From Whalleya microplaca (lineage: Eukaryota; Ascomycota; Sordariomycetes; Xylariales; Xylariaceae): DNA of 64,000 nucleotides. The position numbers and the translations under genes are program-made. This document shows positions 1-10,402 of this stretch, piece by piece; the stretch's first letter is position 1, and the number at the start of each line of letters is the position of its first letter. The DNA lies in the NCBI GenBank assembly GCA_022497155.1, contig MU385726.1:620001-684000 (forward strand), written 5' to 3'. The notes under the pieces are model-generated. The model was not told the DNA's origin. It was given only the letters and a program-made list of their open reading frames with translations, and made no database searches.

Positions 1-986
1 GGCCTTGAGCTACTCCTTCATATTGCGTAAGTGATGCAACAAACCATGGCTGGTCCACCCCTTTTCCAAATCGACATCTTCCTAGCCGCCTCTTAGACAC
101 GTTGGTATGGCGTCCGCCACACGCGTATTGTTTGAAATGGACATAATGGTATACTGCGGCATGTGAGACTTCATGTTACTATGAAAAATGAAACTAGGTT
201 CCATAATCATCAATGCCAATGGGCTTTGCTTCAGTAGCTCACCTGCGCTGTGAAACGCAGACTTTCACGGCTAGATACTCTTAGCTTGAGGCAATGTCAT
301 TAGTGTCCCACAAGATAGATATACGTAATACAATCAGTATCAGAAAGGGCAATGTAACCCATGCTCAATTTCGATACTGTACTATTCACGGCTTGAGATT
401 GGTGGTAAGTTATTCGTCGTTGGATTGACTGCGCGCTCCACCTTGTCAAACTTACGGCTAGCTATCATATGGTCTACATCCACCTAGATGTGCTTCTTCA
501 TCGAGAAATAGTTTCTTGACACGAGATACGTAGGTTAGAACTCACTACCTTGGAACCTTTACGTGGATTGAGAGAAACCGGTGAAGATGAACTTGAGTCG
601 CAAGTACCTCAATGATAAAAGGAATGGAAGTGGTTCAATATTATTACTTAAGGGAAGTTGCCGTAGAGAGCCAATATACCCAAGCCTTGTACTTGTTTAT
701 CATTAGATCTCTCTCATCATAATCACTCCCAGAGCTATCTGGTTATCAATCAAGGCGAGTCACATTCATTGGGATGTTATAAGCTTCGGCAATCGGGGAG
801 CCAGACTCTAGGTATATCTGTATGTCGTTGTAGAGGGAATGACTATGAAAGAAACCCCAGTAGAAGAAACCTGAACCAGGCAGTCTTAGGCAGGGCATCG
901 ACATGATCTTCTCGGAGAACACAGAGGGGCAAGTCTCTAGGAGTCAGCTTCCATGACTGAGACTAAATGATCCCAGCTTAGCAGGT
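1..986. other. Intergenic, nothing recognised
   Basis: No open frame of 60 codons or more, no tRNA-like cloverleaf and no repeat was seen here. The base composition is ordinary for the intergenic DNA of this window. Confidence 0.5.
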
Positions 987-1847
987 TCATGCTAGAAGAT
1001 CACAAAGCCTGTCGTAGAAACGCTTAACTTGCCAGTGGCTATATTTCTCGAGTGTCTCGCGATCCTTCTCAAGAACCCCGAAGCCGAACTGGAAAACCTT
1101 GGTATCTTGAGGATCCTCCCAATCAGAGCTTGTCAGCAGCTGCTTCCTCTCTGTTCTCATCCTCAGCAGCTCTGTCTTGTCTTGAACTGTTCCGTCAAGC
1201 GGCTCCCACGTGGCAATCTCAGATAGCACCATCATCAAAGACCAGGCCTGATAGAACCAGGCTGGTTTGTCCGCCTGGTATTCAGGATGTTGGTATATGT
1301 CGAGAGAAGGTGGGCGCGCCCAATCAAGGACCCAAATTTCGTTGCAAGGTGTCCTATGCTTCCGGTCATCGAAGAAGAAGACGAAGCTTTCAGTACGCAA
1401 GGCATTGTGGGGAAGTTGAAAGTGTACATGGAGAGATCGGATTTGTGTTGCGATGTCTCTAGAAAAGGAGCGCCTAAGGGTATGCTTGAACTTTTCGCTT
1501 TTCAACAATATCTCGCGGAGATCCTTAGGACGCCGATTGCACCGGTAAACCAAGCCGGTCCGAGTCGCCTCGTCGCAAAAACCGTCAAATATCTCCAATG
1601 TGTGAACCTCTTTCGTTCGGATTTCACCTGTCGGAATTCTCTCTTTAATATCTCTAACATACTCGCGAAGGGTTTCTTTGGGCATTGTCGTCCACTCGCA
1701 CAGACCGGTATGGATATTTCCGTTGTCCATGCGCCAATAGACCAATTCTCGACCACCCGAGCCTACTGGCCTCGACTTTACGATCTTTATCTGGCCTGAC
1801 ATCTTGCTTCGTTCAGCTTTCAAGCTGTCAGCACAATAGTTTTTCAC
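987..1847 (-). CDS. Kinase-like (pseudokinase) protein, hypothetical
   Basis: A single 286-codon frame. The second half has the skeleton of the C-lobe of the kinase-like domain found in fungal HeLo/NLR-associated proteins. The segment LPHNALRTESFVFF at about residues 145-158 sits where the catalytic loop would be, but lacks the HRD aspartate. WVLDWARP at about 173-180 stands in place of the DFG loop. It is followed by YQHPEY and by a helix ending EIATWEPL, which resembles the helix F region of those proteins. No glycine-rich loop or VAIK lysine is evident in the first half. By inference it is catalytically dead or a truncated copy of a larger gene, with no HeLo domain upstream. An alternative start is the internal Met at residue 16 (MSGQIKI). 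Its cellular role is unknown. It has no clear partner: the next gene upstream on the same strand lies about 440 bp away. Confidence 0.55.
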   Translation of the reverse strand: MKNYCADSLKAERSKMSGQIKIVKSRPVGSGGRELVYWRMDNGNIHTGLCEWTTMPKETLREYVRDIKERIPTGEIRTKEVHTLEIFDGFCDEATRTGLVYRCNRRPKDLREILLKSEKFKHTLRRSFSRDIATQIRSLHVHFQLPHNALRTESFVFFFDDRKHRTPCNEIWVLDWARPPSLDIYQHPEYQADKPAWFYQAWSLMMVLSEIATWEPLDGTVQDKTELLRMRTERKQLLTSSDWEDPQDTKVFQFGFGVLEKDRETLEKYSHWQVKRFYDRLCDLLA

Positions 1848-2288
1848 GGTGGATCAAGTGGCTGACCTGACAAGTATATCCAGAGATGCTTGAAATAGGA
1901 GACGAAGGCTTAACCAACCACTACTAGTGTAAATTTCAAAAAGAAGGTATGCCCGACACTTAATACAGATCAGTGACGGGTTGCCATGCAATAGAATGTG
2001 TCACACAATAGATAGAGCAGCATATAGGTTCAAATCAAAGGAATCATCTTAAGATTTTCCTTTTCAATCGATGTAGACTGACTCATTGTGTAAGAGTTGG
2101 TGATGTTGGTGAGTCAACTGCGGCAAACTTACTTTTGCCGTTGGTGTTGGTGCGGTGACTCCCGGAATTATGTCAACGTGAGCAACCCGGGTCATCAAAG
2201 AATCTATGCTCAATGAAAATTTCCTAGCTTCTGTCGAATTGTAGAACTTGCCACCCGAGTCACCTCATATCCTTCAAGTCTCTGAAAC
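1848..2288. other. Intergenic, presumptive promoter of the pseudokinase gene
   Basis: About 440 bp between two minus-strand genes. Nothing beyond ordinary AT-rich intergenic sequence was recognised. Confidence 0.4.
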
Positions 2289-2771
2289 CTAGTATCCTGC
2301 AAGAAAAGCCATAGCAGATGTCGCAGCCCAGCTGTACATCAACCACACCAATACCTGCAGCAGTTCCTGCGTCTTGCCCTCTGCCTCTCTGTAATCTCCC
2401 ATCTTCGGCAGAGACGCTTTCAGGCCGAACGTTTTGTCATCCTTCCCAGCCCAATAGCCCTGGATGTGTTCCCTCGCAAAGAAGATAGCGGCCAGCATCG
2501 CAGGTGAGGCCAGGTAGCGCACTAGAAAGCCATATGAGGACCCTCTGACCGCTAGTACAAGAGAGGCACACAATGAAAGGAGAAGCGAGAGAGCTCCTGA
2601 GGTCTGCGTCGTGCGCGTTTTGTGTAGTTGGTGTGCTGCTTCTTTGGAGTGTTTGGCGAGCTTCTCACTGGTCTCTTCGTATTTGCGAAGGTTGATAATC
2701 GCGATATAGGATTGCTGGCCGCCGTATGCAGCTAAGGCGGCCTGCCCAAGGTGGAGGATTTGTAGAAACAT
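2289..2771 (-). CDS. Small multi-pass membrane protein, hypothetical
   Basis: An uninterrupted 160-codon frame starting MFLQILHLGQ and ending AMAFLAGY. Hydrophobic stretches are visible at about residues 3-17, 57-75 (GALSLLLSLCASLVLAV), 80-98 (LVRYLASPAMLAAIFFAREH) and 138-159 (LVWLMYSWAATSAMAFLAG). The first connecting segment (about 28-55) is charged and rich in Lys and Glu. This layout fits a small three- or four-span membrane protein of the kind often annotated as conserved hypothetical in Pezizomycotina. I cannot name a family or a function. No intron is needed to make the frame complete. Confidence 0.55.
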   Translation of the reverse strand: MFLQILHLGQAALAAYGGQQSYIAIINLRKYEETSEKLAKHSKEAAHQLHKTRTTQTSGALSLLLSLCASLVLAVRGSSYGFLVRYLASPAMLAAIFFAREHIQGYWAGKDDKTFGLKASLPKMGDYREAEGKTQELLQVLVWLMYSWAATSAMAFLAGY

Positions 2772-3948
2772 TCTCTAAGTTGATGATGCTCAGGCTGACT
2801 CGTAACGAGGATGTTGAATTTAGGTGAGTTGCGAGGTGTAGTTAATGTTGTTATGAATGAACTTAGAAAATGCGAAACAGGTTTATGACGGCGTTGTTAG
2901 TCAATACAGATGACGTAGACGATAACCCCGCGTCAATGTTGAGTCTTGTGTATCGAAGCGTCCGTTCTTTAAATTGATAAGCCGTTGTGTATGAGTGTCT
3001 ATTGTCGCATTTTGCTAATAGATAAGAAAAAGCATTGTTAGTGCCTGACTTACTCTTTAACACTATGTCTTTCAAAATGAAAAGGGGTTAGGGGCTAAGA
3101 AGCCAAGGATAAATGTATTACTATTGAGGACCTAGGAAGAAATGAACACGAGCAAAATAATGAAATAGGATGAACAGAATTGTCAATATTCTCATAGCGT
3201 GATTATATGCATCTGCGGCTCAAATGATACGGCCAATGTTCTTCATTGGAACCATGTGTATGATTAATATAGACTTCGCCGGGTGCTATTTGAATGCAAT
3301 GGTCATATTTATTATGCAAGACTACAATGCGAAGATGATCCTATTAATTATGAAAAACATCTGATCAAAGAGTTCGGTATACATACACATTGCTGAATCC
3401 ATGCCGTGCCCAACCGAGCATCACAATACACTAGCCAGTGAGCTTACAGAGACCGTAAGTATCTTTCCAAGGTCGACTAGTCAGATGATCGGATTCGATT
3501 CTCTCTTTTTTTCGCTCTCACTCTCCGCACCTCTTCGTATTGCACTTCTCAGCTTCAATTTAGTTGGTGGTGCCGCCTGTCTCTATATATAATGCACATA
3601 GAAACCAGGAGAGCGTATATGACCTTAGGATGCATGCTAGATAATTTCGCCAACTCGTGCTCATAAGCACAATCGTGCGGCATTCTATGTAGCATTTAGT
3701 ATAATAGAAAAGGAGGTGGGTGTAGGAGATGCTCATAAGTGACAATGCACTTGCATAGGTAGTTGATGATAACTAATGAATCTGTGTTTAGCCACACAAC
3801 TCGGCTATGTACAACGACGACTTCATATTCCGTCAATCTATTAAATGTCCAACTTGTAATACCGATTGGATCTTTTATTTCTTAAGGTCGGTATGTAAGC
3901 GATTCCTCGAGGACCGCATCATTCAGACTTCAATAAGTAGGATTCAAC
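2772..3948. other. Intergenic, nothing recognised
   Basis: AT-rich 1.2 kb with only short open frames (70 codons or fewer) that show no domain character. It holds the promoter of the small membrane protein gene on the left and the 3' flank of the monooxygenase gene on the right. Confidence 0.45.
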
Positions 3949-5433
3949 CTAACACAAAGGAGAGATCTTGCCAGCTTTAAGCTCTTCTGCAACCAACGAT
4001 GAGACCTCTCCCCAACGCTCGACAGCATCAGCCTCTGAATCAAAGGCATATAACCATCTGTTCCTCATTTTTACCGACTCTGGATCAATCTCGACGCCCT
4101 CGTCAACATTCTTTAGAGCGTTGTGCCAGCGGTCTCTGAGGTCTTCTCCGTTTGTTTGACTGGCCCTGGTTCTATTGAATCGTAATTTCTCATAGGTCCT
4201 TGTCTGTTTACGGTTAGCCTCCTTCAAGTATAAAACCCATGCGTAGGTGAAATTCTTACAGCTAGGGGAATGTTGTCCTTTCCAGCTAGTTTCAAACAGA
4301 CTGCTAGAACCCCAGCGCTCTCGGTTGCTTGGCTCGCCCCTTGAGCGCTCGTGGGCAGATGCGGATGGCAGCTGTCTCCAAGCAATGCAATCTTATGACT
4401 CCTGGAGACCCAAGTCGGGAGGGGATCTCGGTAGCAAATCTTCCAGTCCAGACACGAGTCCGTCTTCTCGACAGCGGCCCGTATTCGGGGGTCTAGGTTT
4501 TGGATTGACTTCCGAACATCATCCATGTTCCCTTCCTGGTACCACGACTCCTTGATGACCATGTCGGCCTCGTGGGACAACTTCCGCGTTATGATCCAGT
4601 TGAACTCGTCGCCGTTTCGAAGGGTATTCTGAACCAAATGTGTATCCTCACCAATCCTATCATGTCCTTTAACATCGAGCCCTACTAGGGTTTCGGGCTC
4701 CAAAGAGAGGACCTACCAGATATTGACACAGTCATGATCCACGAAATCGCGACACAACGGGTCTTCTTGCAAATGCTTACCAGGAAAATACGCGCGGTAG
4801 CATGAGTATCCACTACTCTTCGGCGCGTCCTCGAACCCCAGCACGAGTTCCCTGGCGCGCGACTTAATGCCATCGGCGCCGACGATAACATCCGCGAGCT
4901 CCTCGCTCCCATCCACAAACACGACGCTCGGCTTTGCCTCGTCATACGCGACCACCTCGGACCCCATGCGGATCTCGATGCCGGCGTCGCGCACGGCCTG
5001 CAGAAACGCCTCGTGGTAGTCCCCGCGGTGTCCGATGTAGCCGGCCATGTCCATGAGCGGCTGCTGCGCGAGGACCTTGCCGTCGTGCCACCGCCGGATC
5101 TGCATGTCCGGTGCCTGGTTGCCGATGCTGGTCAGCCGCTGGTACAGCGCCGAACCGCCCCAGCGCTCGAGGAGCTTCAGTGCATTCTCGCCGAGGCCTA
5201 GGGAGTCGCCTAGACGCCGGAAGCCTCGTAGGCGCTCGTAGATGATCACGGAGTGCCCGTGGTGCTTGAGTGCGAGGGCGCAGGCACAGCCGCCTAGGCC
5301 GGCGCCGATGACGATGGCTAGTTACACATTCAGCACCTCCCTTATTTGAGAGTGGGGCTATAAGATGCAGGTTTATGTGCCAGTTGTATTACCCACCCTT
5401 GATGGTTTTGTCTTGTGTTTCGCCGTTCATCAT
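3949..5433 (-). CDS. FAD-dependent aromatic monooxygenase (salicylate-hydroxylase-like)
   Basis: Class A flavoprotein monooxygenase, 429 aa after splicing four exons: 5433-5397, 5317-4717, 4656-4260 and 4203-3949. The first exon codes for only about 12 residues and leads into IVIGAGLGG, the GxGxxG dinucleotide fold at about residues 14-22. GADGIKSRAR is the second FAD/NADPH motif, and LLGDSCHPHLPTSAQGA near residue 305 is the third (GD) motif. Together these define the family of salicylate and 6-hydroxynicotinate 3-monooxygenases, which hydroxylate aromatic rings with NAD(P)H and O2. Intron 1 has the weak donor GTGGGT, but that donor restores the Rossmann N-terminus; without it a TAA precedes the FAD motif. 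Introns 2 (GTAGGT) and 3 (GTAAGA) are 60 and 56 nt. The gene diverges from the VAO-type oxidase at 5811, so a shared promoter and one aromatic pathway are likely. The substrate cannot be read from sequence. Confidence 0.88.
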
Positions 5434-5810
5434 GATAGATTTGATTGTCGACGTCTAGGACTTTGCGAAACTCGGACCCTGATCAGCATGGCGCATACTA
5501 AAGAGGAGTCAATCCTGCGTTCGGATCCCATGGCAAATCGAGTCGGCATAATTGTATGCGGAATGCTATACTCATGTATCTGCCGAGAACTTCCCCAATA
5601 TCAACCCCACCTTGGTTGGATCGTCGAATGCCCTAGACGGGCACTAGAAAACCTGCATCGCCGAGGTCCTTCCCGAGAGGAATCTGGGGGAAAGATGGGG
5701 GTCTGGGGATGCGGGGAAAGCAACTAAGGGGAGGCGTTCTTGTACCTATACCTAGAGGGAGTGAACTCCTCGAAGACAGAGGAATTCGATGTACACGCAC
5801 CAGAGACACT
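5434..5810. promoter_or_regulatory. Shared divergent promoter of the two flavoenzyme genes
   Basis: 377 bp separate the two divergent start codons. No gene lies between them, so both genes are probably driven and co-regulated from this stretch. No specific operator was identified. Confidence 0.55.
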
Positions 5811-7619
5811 ATGGCGGCAGAAACAGTTACCAATGCGATCCCTTCTTTAAAGGAGAAATATAGCGGCGCGCCAGCTCGCTTGAACCAGGAAGCCGAAGAA
5901 GCGAAGAAGCTTATACTGCTAAATCGCACCCTGCCAGCAAGCCGGCCAAGAAAAAGCCAAGTCCGCCTCCCTCCAGACGTGACCGCGGAGGACTTCGAGA
6001 CCGCAATCAAGGAACTGCGGGCAGAGATCGGAGACGCGAATGTCGAAATCAACGACAAAGCCCTGGTCGACGGGTGGTACATAGAGCACCCCAACACCCA
6101 CGACGCCTTCCACATCGCAGACCAGGAAGAACTCGTTAGTAGCGCCGTAGTCTACCCCGGCTCGACGGCCGAAGTGCAAACTACCGTGCGCTGGGCCAAC
6201 AAGTTCGGTATCCCGATCTACCCGATCTCTCTAGGCCGGAACGTCGGCTACGGCGGCGCCGCCCCGCGGGTCCCGGGCGGCGTCGTCGTCGATCTCGGGA
6301 GACGCATGCACGGCATCCTTAGCCTCGACGGCGAGAACGCAAGCTGCGTCGTCGAGCCAGGGGTGACGTACTTCGCGCTGCACGAGGCGCTAGCAGCACG
6401 CAACCTGCCTCTCTGGGTCGACACGCCGGACCTGGGCGGCGGCAGCGTTCTCGGCAACGCGATCGACCGGGGCGTCGGGTACACACCCTACGGGGACCAC
6501 TTCGCGAACCACTGCGGGCTAGAAGTGGTGCTTCCCTCGGGCGAGCTCCTGCGCACGGGCATGGGCGCGATGCCGGGGCCCGAGGGGGCCGACAACCCGA
6601 CGTGGCAGAGCTTCCAGCACGCGTTCGGGCCGGCGGTCGACGGCGTGTTCTCGCAGAGCAACTTCGGCGTCGTGACGAAGATGGGCATGCAGCTGATGCC
6701 GGCCGCGGGCCACCAGTCGTACTGCTTCACGTTCCCGCGCGACGGCGACTTCGAGCGCATCGTCGAGCTGATCCGCCCGCTGGCGCAGCAGCGCATACTG
6801 GGGAATATCCCCCAGCTGCGCCACGTGATCCAGGAGCTTAGTGTCGCAGGTCTGCGCAAGGCCGACGTGCACTCCGGACCGGGGCAAGTTGAGCGTGAGG
6901 AGATCCGGAAGGCGGCTAGGCAGCTGCCGCTGGGCGATTGCGCGTGGGTTTTCTACGGCACGCAGTATGGGCCCCCTGAGTCCATCGCGGCGCAGTTAGA
7001 GATCGTTAAAGCTGCGTTCGCGCAGGTCGAGGGTTCGCGCTTCTTCTTACCCGATGACCTGCCGGAATCGCATTATCTACACGATCGAGCTCTAGTCTGT
7101 AGCGGAACACCGGTCTTGAGGGAGCTGGACTGGCTGAACTGGGTGCCGAATGGGGCGCATCTGTTTTTCTCACCTATTACACCCACGCGCGGCAAAGATG
7201 CGCGTACGGTCCACGATATCATTGTTGCTGCTCATGAAAGACATGGCATTGATTTGTTTCCCACGCTGTGTGTGGCAGGCCGTGAGATCCACTACATCAC
7301 GAACATCATCTTCGATAGAGCAGATGCTGATATGAAGACACGCGTTATACGGCTTATGCGCGAGATGATTGCTGAGTGTGCAGCGAAGGGGTTTGGTGAG
7401 TATCGGACGCATATCCTATTCGCAGATCAGGTGGCTGGGACGTATAATTGGAATAATTCGGCGTTCATGCGTTTCAATGAGACGATCAAAGATGCCTTAG
7501 ATCCCAATGGAATCCTAGCACCGGGCAGGAATGGTATCTGGCCTAAGCGATATCGTGGGAAGGGGTGGGAGCTTGGCGTCGAAGACGTAGATTTGACATC
7601 GATTGGGCCGCGATCCTAA
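5811..7619 (+). CDS. Vanillyl-alcohol-oxidase-type flavoprotein
   Basis: A 602-aa protein of the VAO/PCMH family, which oxidises para-substituted phenols (vanillyl alcohol, 4-alkylphenols, eugenol type) to quinone methide intermediates. FAD-binding segment: SLGRNVGYGGAAPRVPGG at about residues 139-156 and the VAO-type stretch DLGGGSVLGN with GYTPYGDH. The His of NGAHLFFSPI (about residue 450) matches the position of covalent FAD attachment in VAO. Tyr-Arg of EYRTH (about 531-532) matches the substrate-phenolate pair. The tail NWNNSAFMRFNE with DPNGILAPGRNGIWP is family-typical. The start at 5811 has A at -3 and G at +4. The frame stays open 34 codons upstream (to 5709), but that stretch lacks homologous character. 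The core is very GC-rich. The pairing with the divergent ring monooxygenase suggests catabolism of lignin-derived phenols (inference). Confidence 0.9.
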   Translation: MAAETVTNAIPSLKEKYSGAPARLNQEAEEAKKLILLNRTLPASRPRKSQVRLPPDVTAEDFETAIKELRAEIGDANVEINDKALVDGWYIEHPNTHDAFHIADQEELVSSAVVYPGSTAEVQTTVRWANKFGIPIYPISLGRNVGYGGAAPRVPGGVVVDLGRRMHGILSLDGENASCVVEPGVTYFALHEALAARNLPLWVDTPDLGGGSVLGNAIDRGVGYTPYGDHFANHCGLEVVLPSGELLRTGMGAMPGPEGADNPTWQSFQHAFGPAVDGVFSQSNFGVVTKMGMQLMPAAGHQSYCFTFPRDGDFERIVELIRPLAQQRILGNIPQLRHVIQELSVAGLRKADVHSGPGQVEREEIRKAARQLPLGDCAWVFYGTQYGPPESIAAQLEIVKAAFAQVEGSRFFLPDDLPESHYLHDRALVCSGTPVLRELDWLNWVPNGAHLFFSPITPTRGKDARTVHDIIVAAHERHGIDLFPTLCVAGREIHYITNIIFDRADADMKTRVIRLMREMIAECAAKGFGEYRTHILFADQVAGTYNWNNSAFMRFNETIKDALDPNGILAPGRNGIWPKRYRGKGWELGVEDVDLTSIGPRS

Positions 7620-7730
7620 TAGGAACAAGATGCCGAGAAGCTATAATATTAAATCATGGCTAAGGGTTGCAACAAACCTTGAAGTCCTACTAGCTTAGTG
7701 ATGTATCAGAGCTCTATCTTATTGAGTAGA

Positions 7731-8890
7731 TCATCTTCCTTCCCATATCCTTCTCAGTCCTGACAGTCCGATAAACAGCGCCTCGCTCGTTCTGATTGTC
7801 CTGCTTCCTTGTCCCGGTAAGATGTTGACCCAATGATCAAAAAGCTCCTTCGTCCTTCCCCTCACAATACCCATACCATTTAATTCGGGGTCGTTCTCTG
7901 CTGCGTACTCAAGTCCACGAGGACCACCGAAAACAACCAAAAGGTGGTTGAACGCTGGTATGTCCTTTTTCTTCCTTTCCGGAAATGCTTCAGGTATAGT
8001 AATTCCGCGTTCTGATGTGCCAATGCTGAGATCATATCCACCTTCGAAGCTGCATTCCTCGAAGATAGCTGCGAGCGATCTGCAACGTCTGACGGAATAG
8101 CCCCAGTAGTAACCTCCTTCGGTGCGTGGCACAGAGGGGGCTACGGGCTCCCCCACAGACGGATCATCGTAATCAATTTGGATAGTAATGCGAGTTTTCG
8201 GCGGAACTTCGTCACTGATAGTTACTGGATTCTTCCTGCCAACATCGACAAGTGTACCGCTTCCACCCCTGGGTGACCCAGATGTTGTTACTCCCTCGCA
8301 GTACGGTAGCCAGTCAGTTTGGTGTGGATGCGACGGAATGTCCAAACTCGCCATAAGGCCGGCACCTTTTAAATTGGGATGCAGGGGCAACAAGGTCCTG
8401 CGCATGAAAGGGGGCATCTCCAGATACTGCAGAAGATGGTCAAGATAGCCACATGGATCCAAGTCGCCTGTGTAGCCAGCAGGGTCGACATTTTTGATAC
8501 GAGAATCGGGATGTGAATCATCGAAAATGACAACCTCGTCTATGCTGAAGACAGCAAGAGCACGTGCTATCTGTGAGACAATGCCAGTCCGTTGATCATC
8601 CCGTCGACAGCTAATTGGCACTTTAGTCAGTTCGTCCCGATTACAACAGCTGAAGTGAGTCATGAATCACTGACGTCGAAAGTACGCTCCCCGGGATTGC
8701 TACAGATACAGTCCACTCCCGTCCTCCAGCTGGCTTGAAGAATGCACTCGGCTTCGAGGTATCTTCATAGTCACCATCCTCCGTGAGCCTGCGTTTCTGC
8801 GGACCAATTGATTAGACCTGTACAAAAATCGACACAAAAATTGGCTGCGTATTCACTCACCTTCTGTCTATCCTGCTCATAGCTTGCCAT
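7731..8890 (-). CDS. SPOUT-family RNA methyltransferase (C9orf114/SPOUT1-like)
   Basis: Three exons: 8890-8861, 8796-8675 and 8610-7731, giving 343 aa. Introns are 64 nt each, with donors GTGAGT and GTCAGT and acceptors GCAG and TTAG; a CTGACTAA branch site lies before the second acceptor. The spliced N-terminus MASYEQDRQK runs through REWTVSVAIPGSVLST into IVSQIARALAVFSIDEVVIF, the first strand-helix of the SPOUT (trefoil-knot) fold. The central AGLMASLDIPSHPHQTDW resembles the barrel insertion of this family. VVFGGPRGLEYA and the C-terminal LPGQGSRTIRTSEALFIGLS form the SAM-binding knot. Family members methylate rRNA and have been linked to kinetochore or centrosome roles in animals; a nuclear or nucleolar location is inferred. 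It is divergent from the thioredoxin gene. Confidence 0.88.
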
Positions 8891-9286
8891 ATTGAAATGT
8901 AAGGCTCCGAAAGATAAAGAGAAGCTCCGTGTTGGTGATAATTAGTATAATTACTATGAGCCAAGCTTTATGAAAATAAAATTGTCGAAAGAATTGACTT
9001 GGGAAAAATAATACCGGCAGAATATCTACCGCCTTGACTCACCGCCTGCCACATGAGGGTCCGTGCCACTAAGACACGAACTGGACAGCTGAGCTTCTCT
9101 AGATCCCCCCCACATTATCAATCACCGATCCATCCATCTACTTACATATCCCCCTCCACCTACCTAAACCACTAACCTGTGCAGTAGACTGCTAGATTAC
9201 GAGGACTGCCTTGACTAATACTCACCCTACCAACTACGAACTTTACCTTAGTCGCGCAGATCAACATCGCGAGGATAATAGCGAAC
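8891..9286. promoter_or_regulatory. Divergent promoter between SPOUT methyltransferase and thioredoxin genes
   Basis: 396 bp between the two start codons. A C-rich stretch, with repeated CCxCCATCTACTTA/CACCTACCTA-type text around 9105-9175, precedes the thioredoxin start. No defined operator was recognised. Confidence 0.45.
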
Positions 9287-10084
9287 ATGAGCGCCACCGT
9301 GCATATCAGCTCGTCAAACGAGTGGCAGCGTATCCTAGGATCTTCGACGATCGTGGTCACTGACTGTAAGTCCGTCGCATCACCGTCGGCTCGCATCGTG
9401 CTTACAAACGAACAACAGTCTACGCCGACTGGTGCGGACCCTGCAAGATGATCGCGCCGACCTTCGAGTCGCTGTCGACGAAATACTCCAAGCCGGGTAA
9501 GATCACCTTCTGCAAGGTCGACGTCGACAAGCAGCAGGCTATCGCGCAGTCCCACGGCGTGCGCGCCATGCCCACCTTCCTCGTCTTCAAGAACGGCTCC
9601 GTCATCGACACCATTCAGGGCGCGAACCCGCCCGCGCTCACCGCCGCCGTTGAGAAGGCCGTCAAGCTGGCGGGGACCAGTGCGCCGGGCGCGTCGTTCA
9701 AGACGCCGGGTCGGACGTTGGGGGCACCGTCTTCGGGGGCGCCTGCGAGGAGCAGTGGGAACACATTAGGGGGGCGTGGACGGTCGTGGAACTTCAGCCC
9801 GTTTCACTTCTTCAACGCTATTCTCACCTTCTTTGGCTTATACTTCGTGTCTCTGTTCTCGGTATGTCTCGCTTCTATCATAGGCAATGGACATATTCAA
9901 GAACCTTAGGAATACTAACCTCGTCCAGTTTGATCCCTACAAGTCAGCAGAGAATTCTGACTTCAATGTCAACAAACCTAGAGCACCACCTGCACCAATA
10001 CGAGCAAATGGGCAGAGACCGGGTGGACAAGGTAGTACAGCGCGGCCTGGGGTCAGGACGTTGGCCGATCTTGGTGGGAGTTGA
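9287..10084 (+). CDS. Thioredoxin with C-terminal hydrophobic segment
   Basis: Three exons: 9287-9365, 9419-9861 and 9929-10084, giving 225 aa. Introns are 53 and 67 nt (donors GTAAGT and GTATGT). The first intron falls just before the active site, so FYADWCGPCK is completed by splicing (Cys32 and Cys35). VDVDKQQAIAQ and the cis-proline loop AMPTFLVF follow, making a full thioredoxin fold over residues 1-110. A low-complexity linker rich in Gly, Ser and Pro follows. Next comes a roughly 17-residue hydrophobic stretch (FFNAILTFFGLYFVSLFS) ending at the second exon junction, then a polar tail. The thioredoxin part should reduce protein disulfides; the hydrophobic stretch suggests membrane association (inference). 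Ordinary cytosolic thioredoxins are about 105-120 aa, so the roughly 110-residue extension is distinctive. Confidence 0.88.
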
Positions 10085-10402
10085 GCCTCCTGTGTACAGG
10101 GTTGTTTAAGGTCGTCTTGGACCGAATTTTGTATTAGTATTGACGGATGTTACAAGACATCGTTGATTTTGGTACAGGCACTGCTTACATGTCTATGGAT
10201 TACCTAAGGTACTGTATACTTTATGTAGGTTATTTATGGACTTGGCGGCTTATGTCAGGTTAATCAAATCCGTTTAACACGATTGGATGAGCCAAAGTGC
10301 ACGGACCAGGTTCTCAAAATTTCCATATGAAAAGTCGCCCATGAGCATTTGCCATCCATTTTTAGACTTGCTTAACAACTGTAACACAGAAACTAAAGCA
10401 CC
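10085..10402. other. Intergenic between thioredoxin and rsm22 genes
   Basis: 318 bp holding the thioredoxin 3' flank and the presumptive rsm22 promoter. No repeat or ORF was seen. Confidence 0.4.

Noticed and set aside
1287..1799. 170-codon plus-strand frame opposite the pseudokinase
   Set aside because: No domain character; the minus frame is longer and has kinase-fold text.
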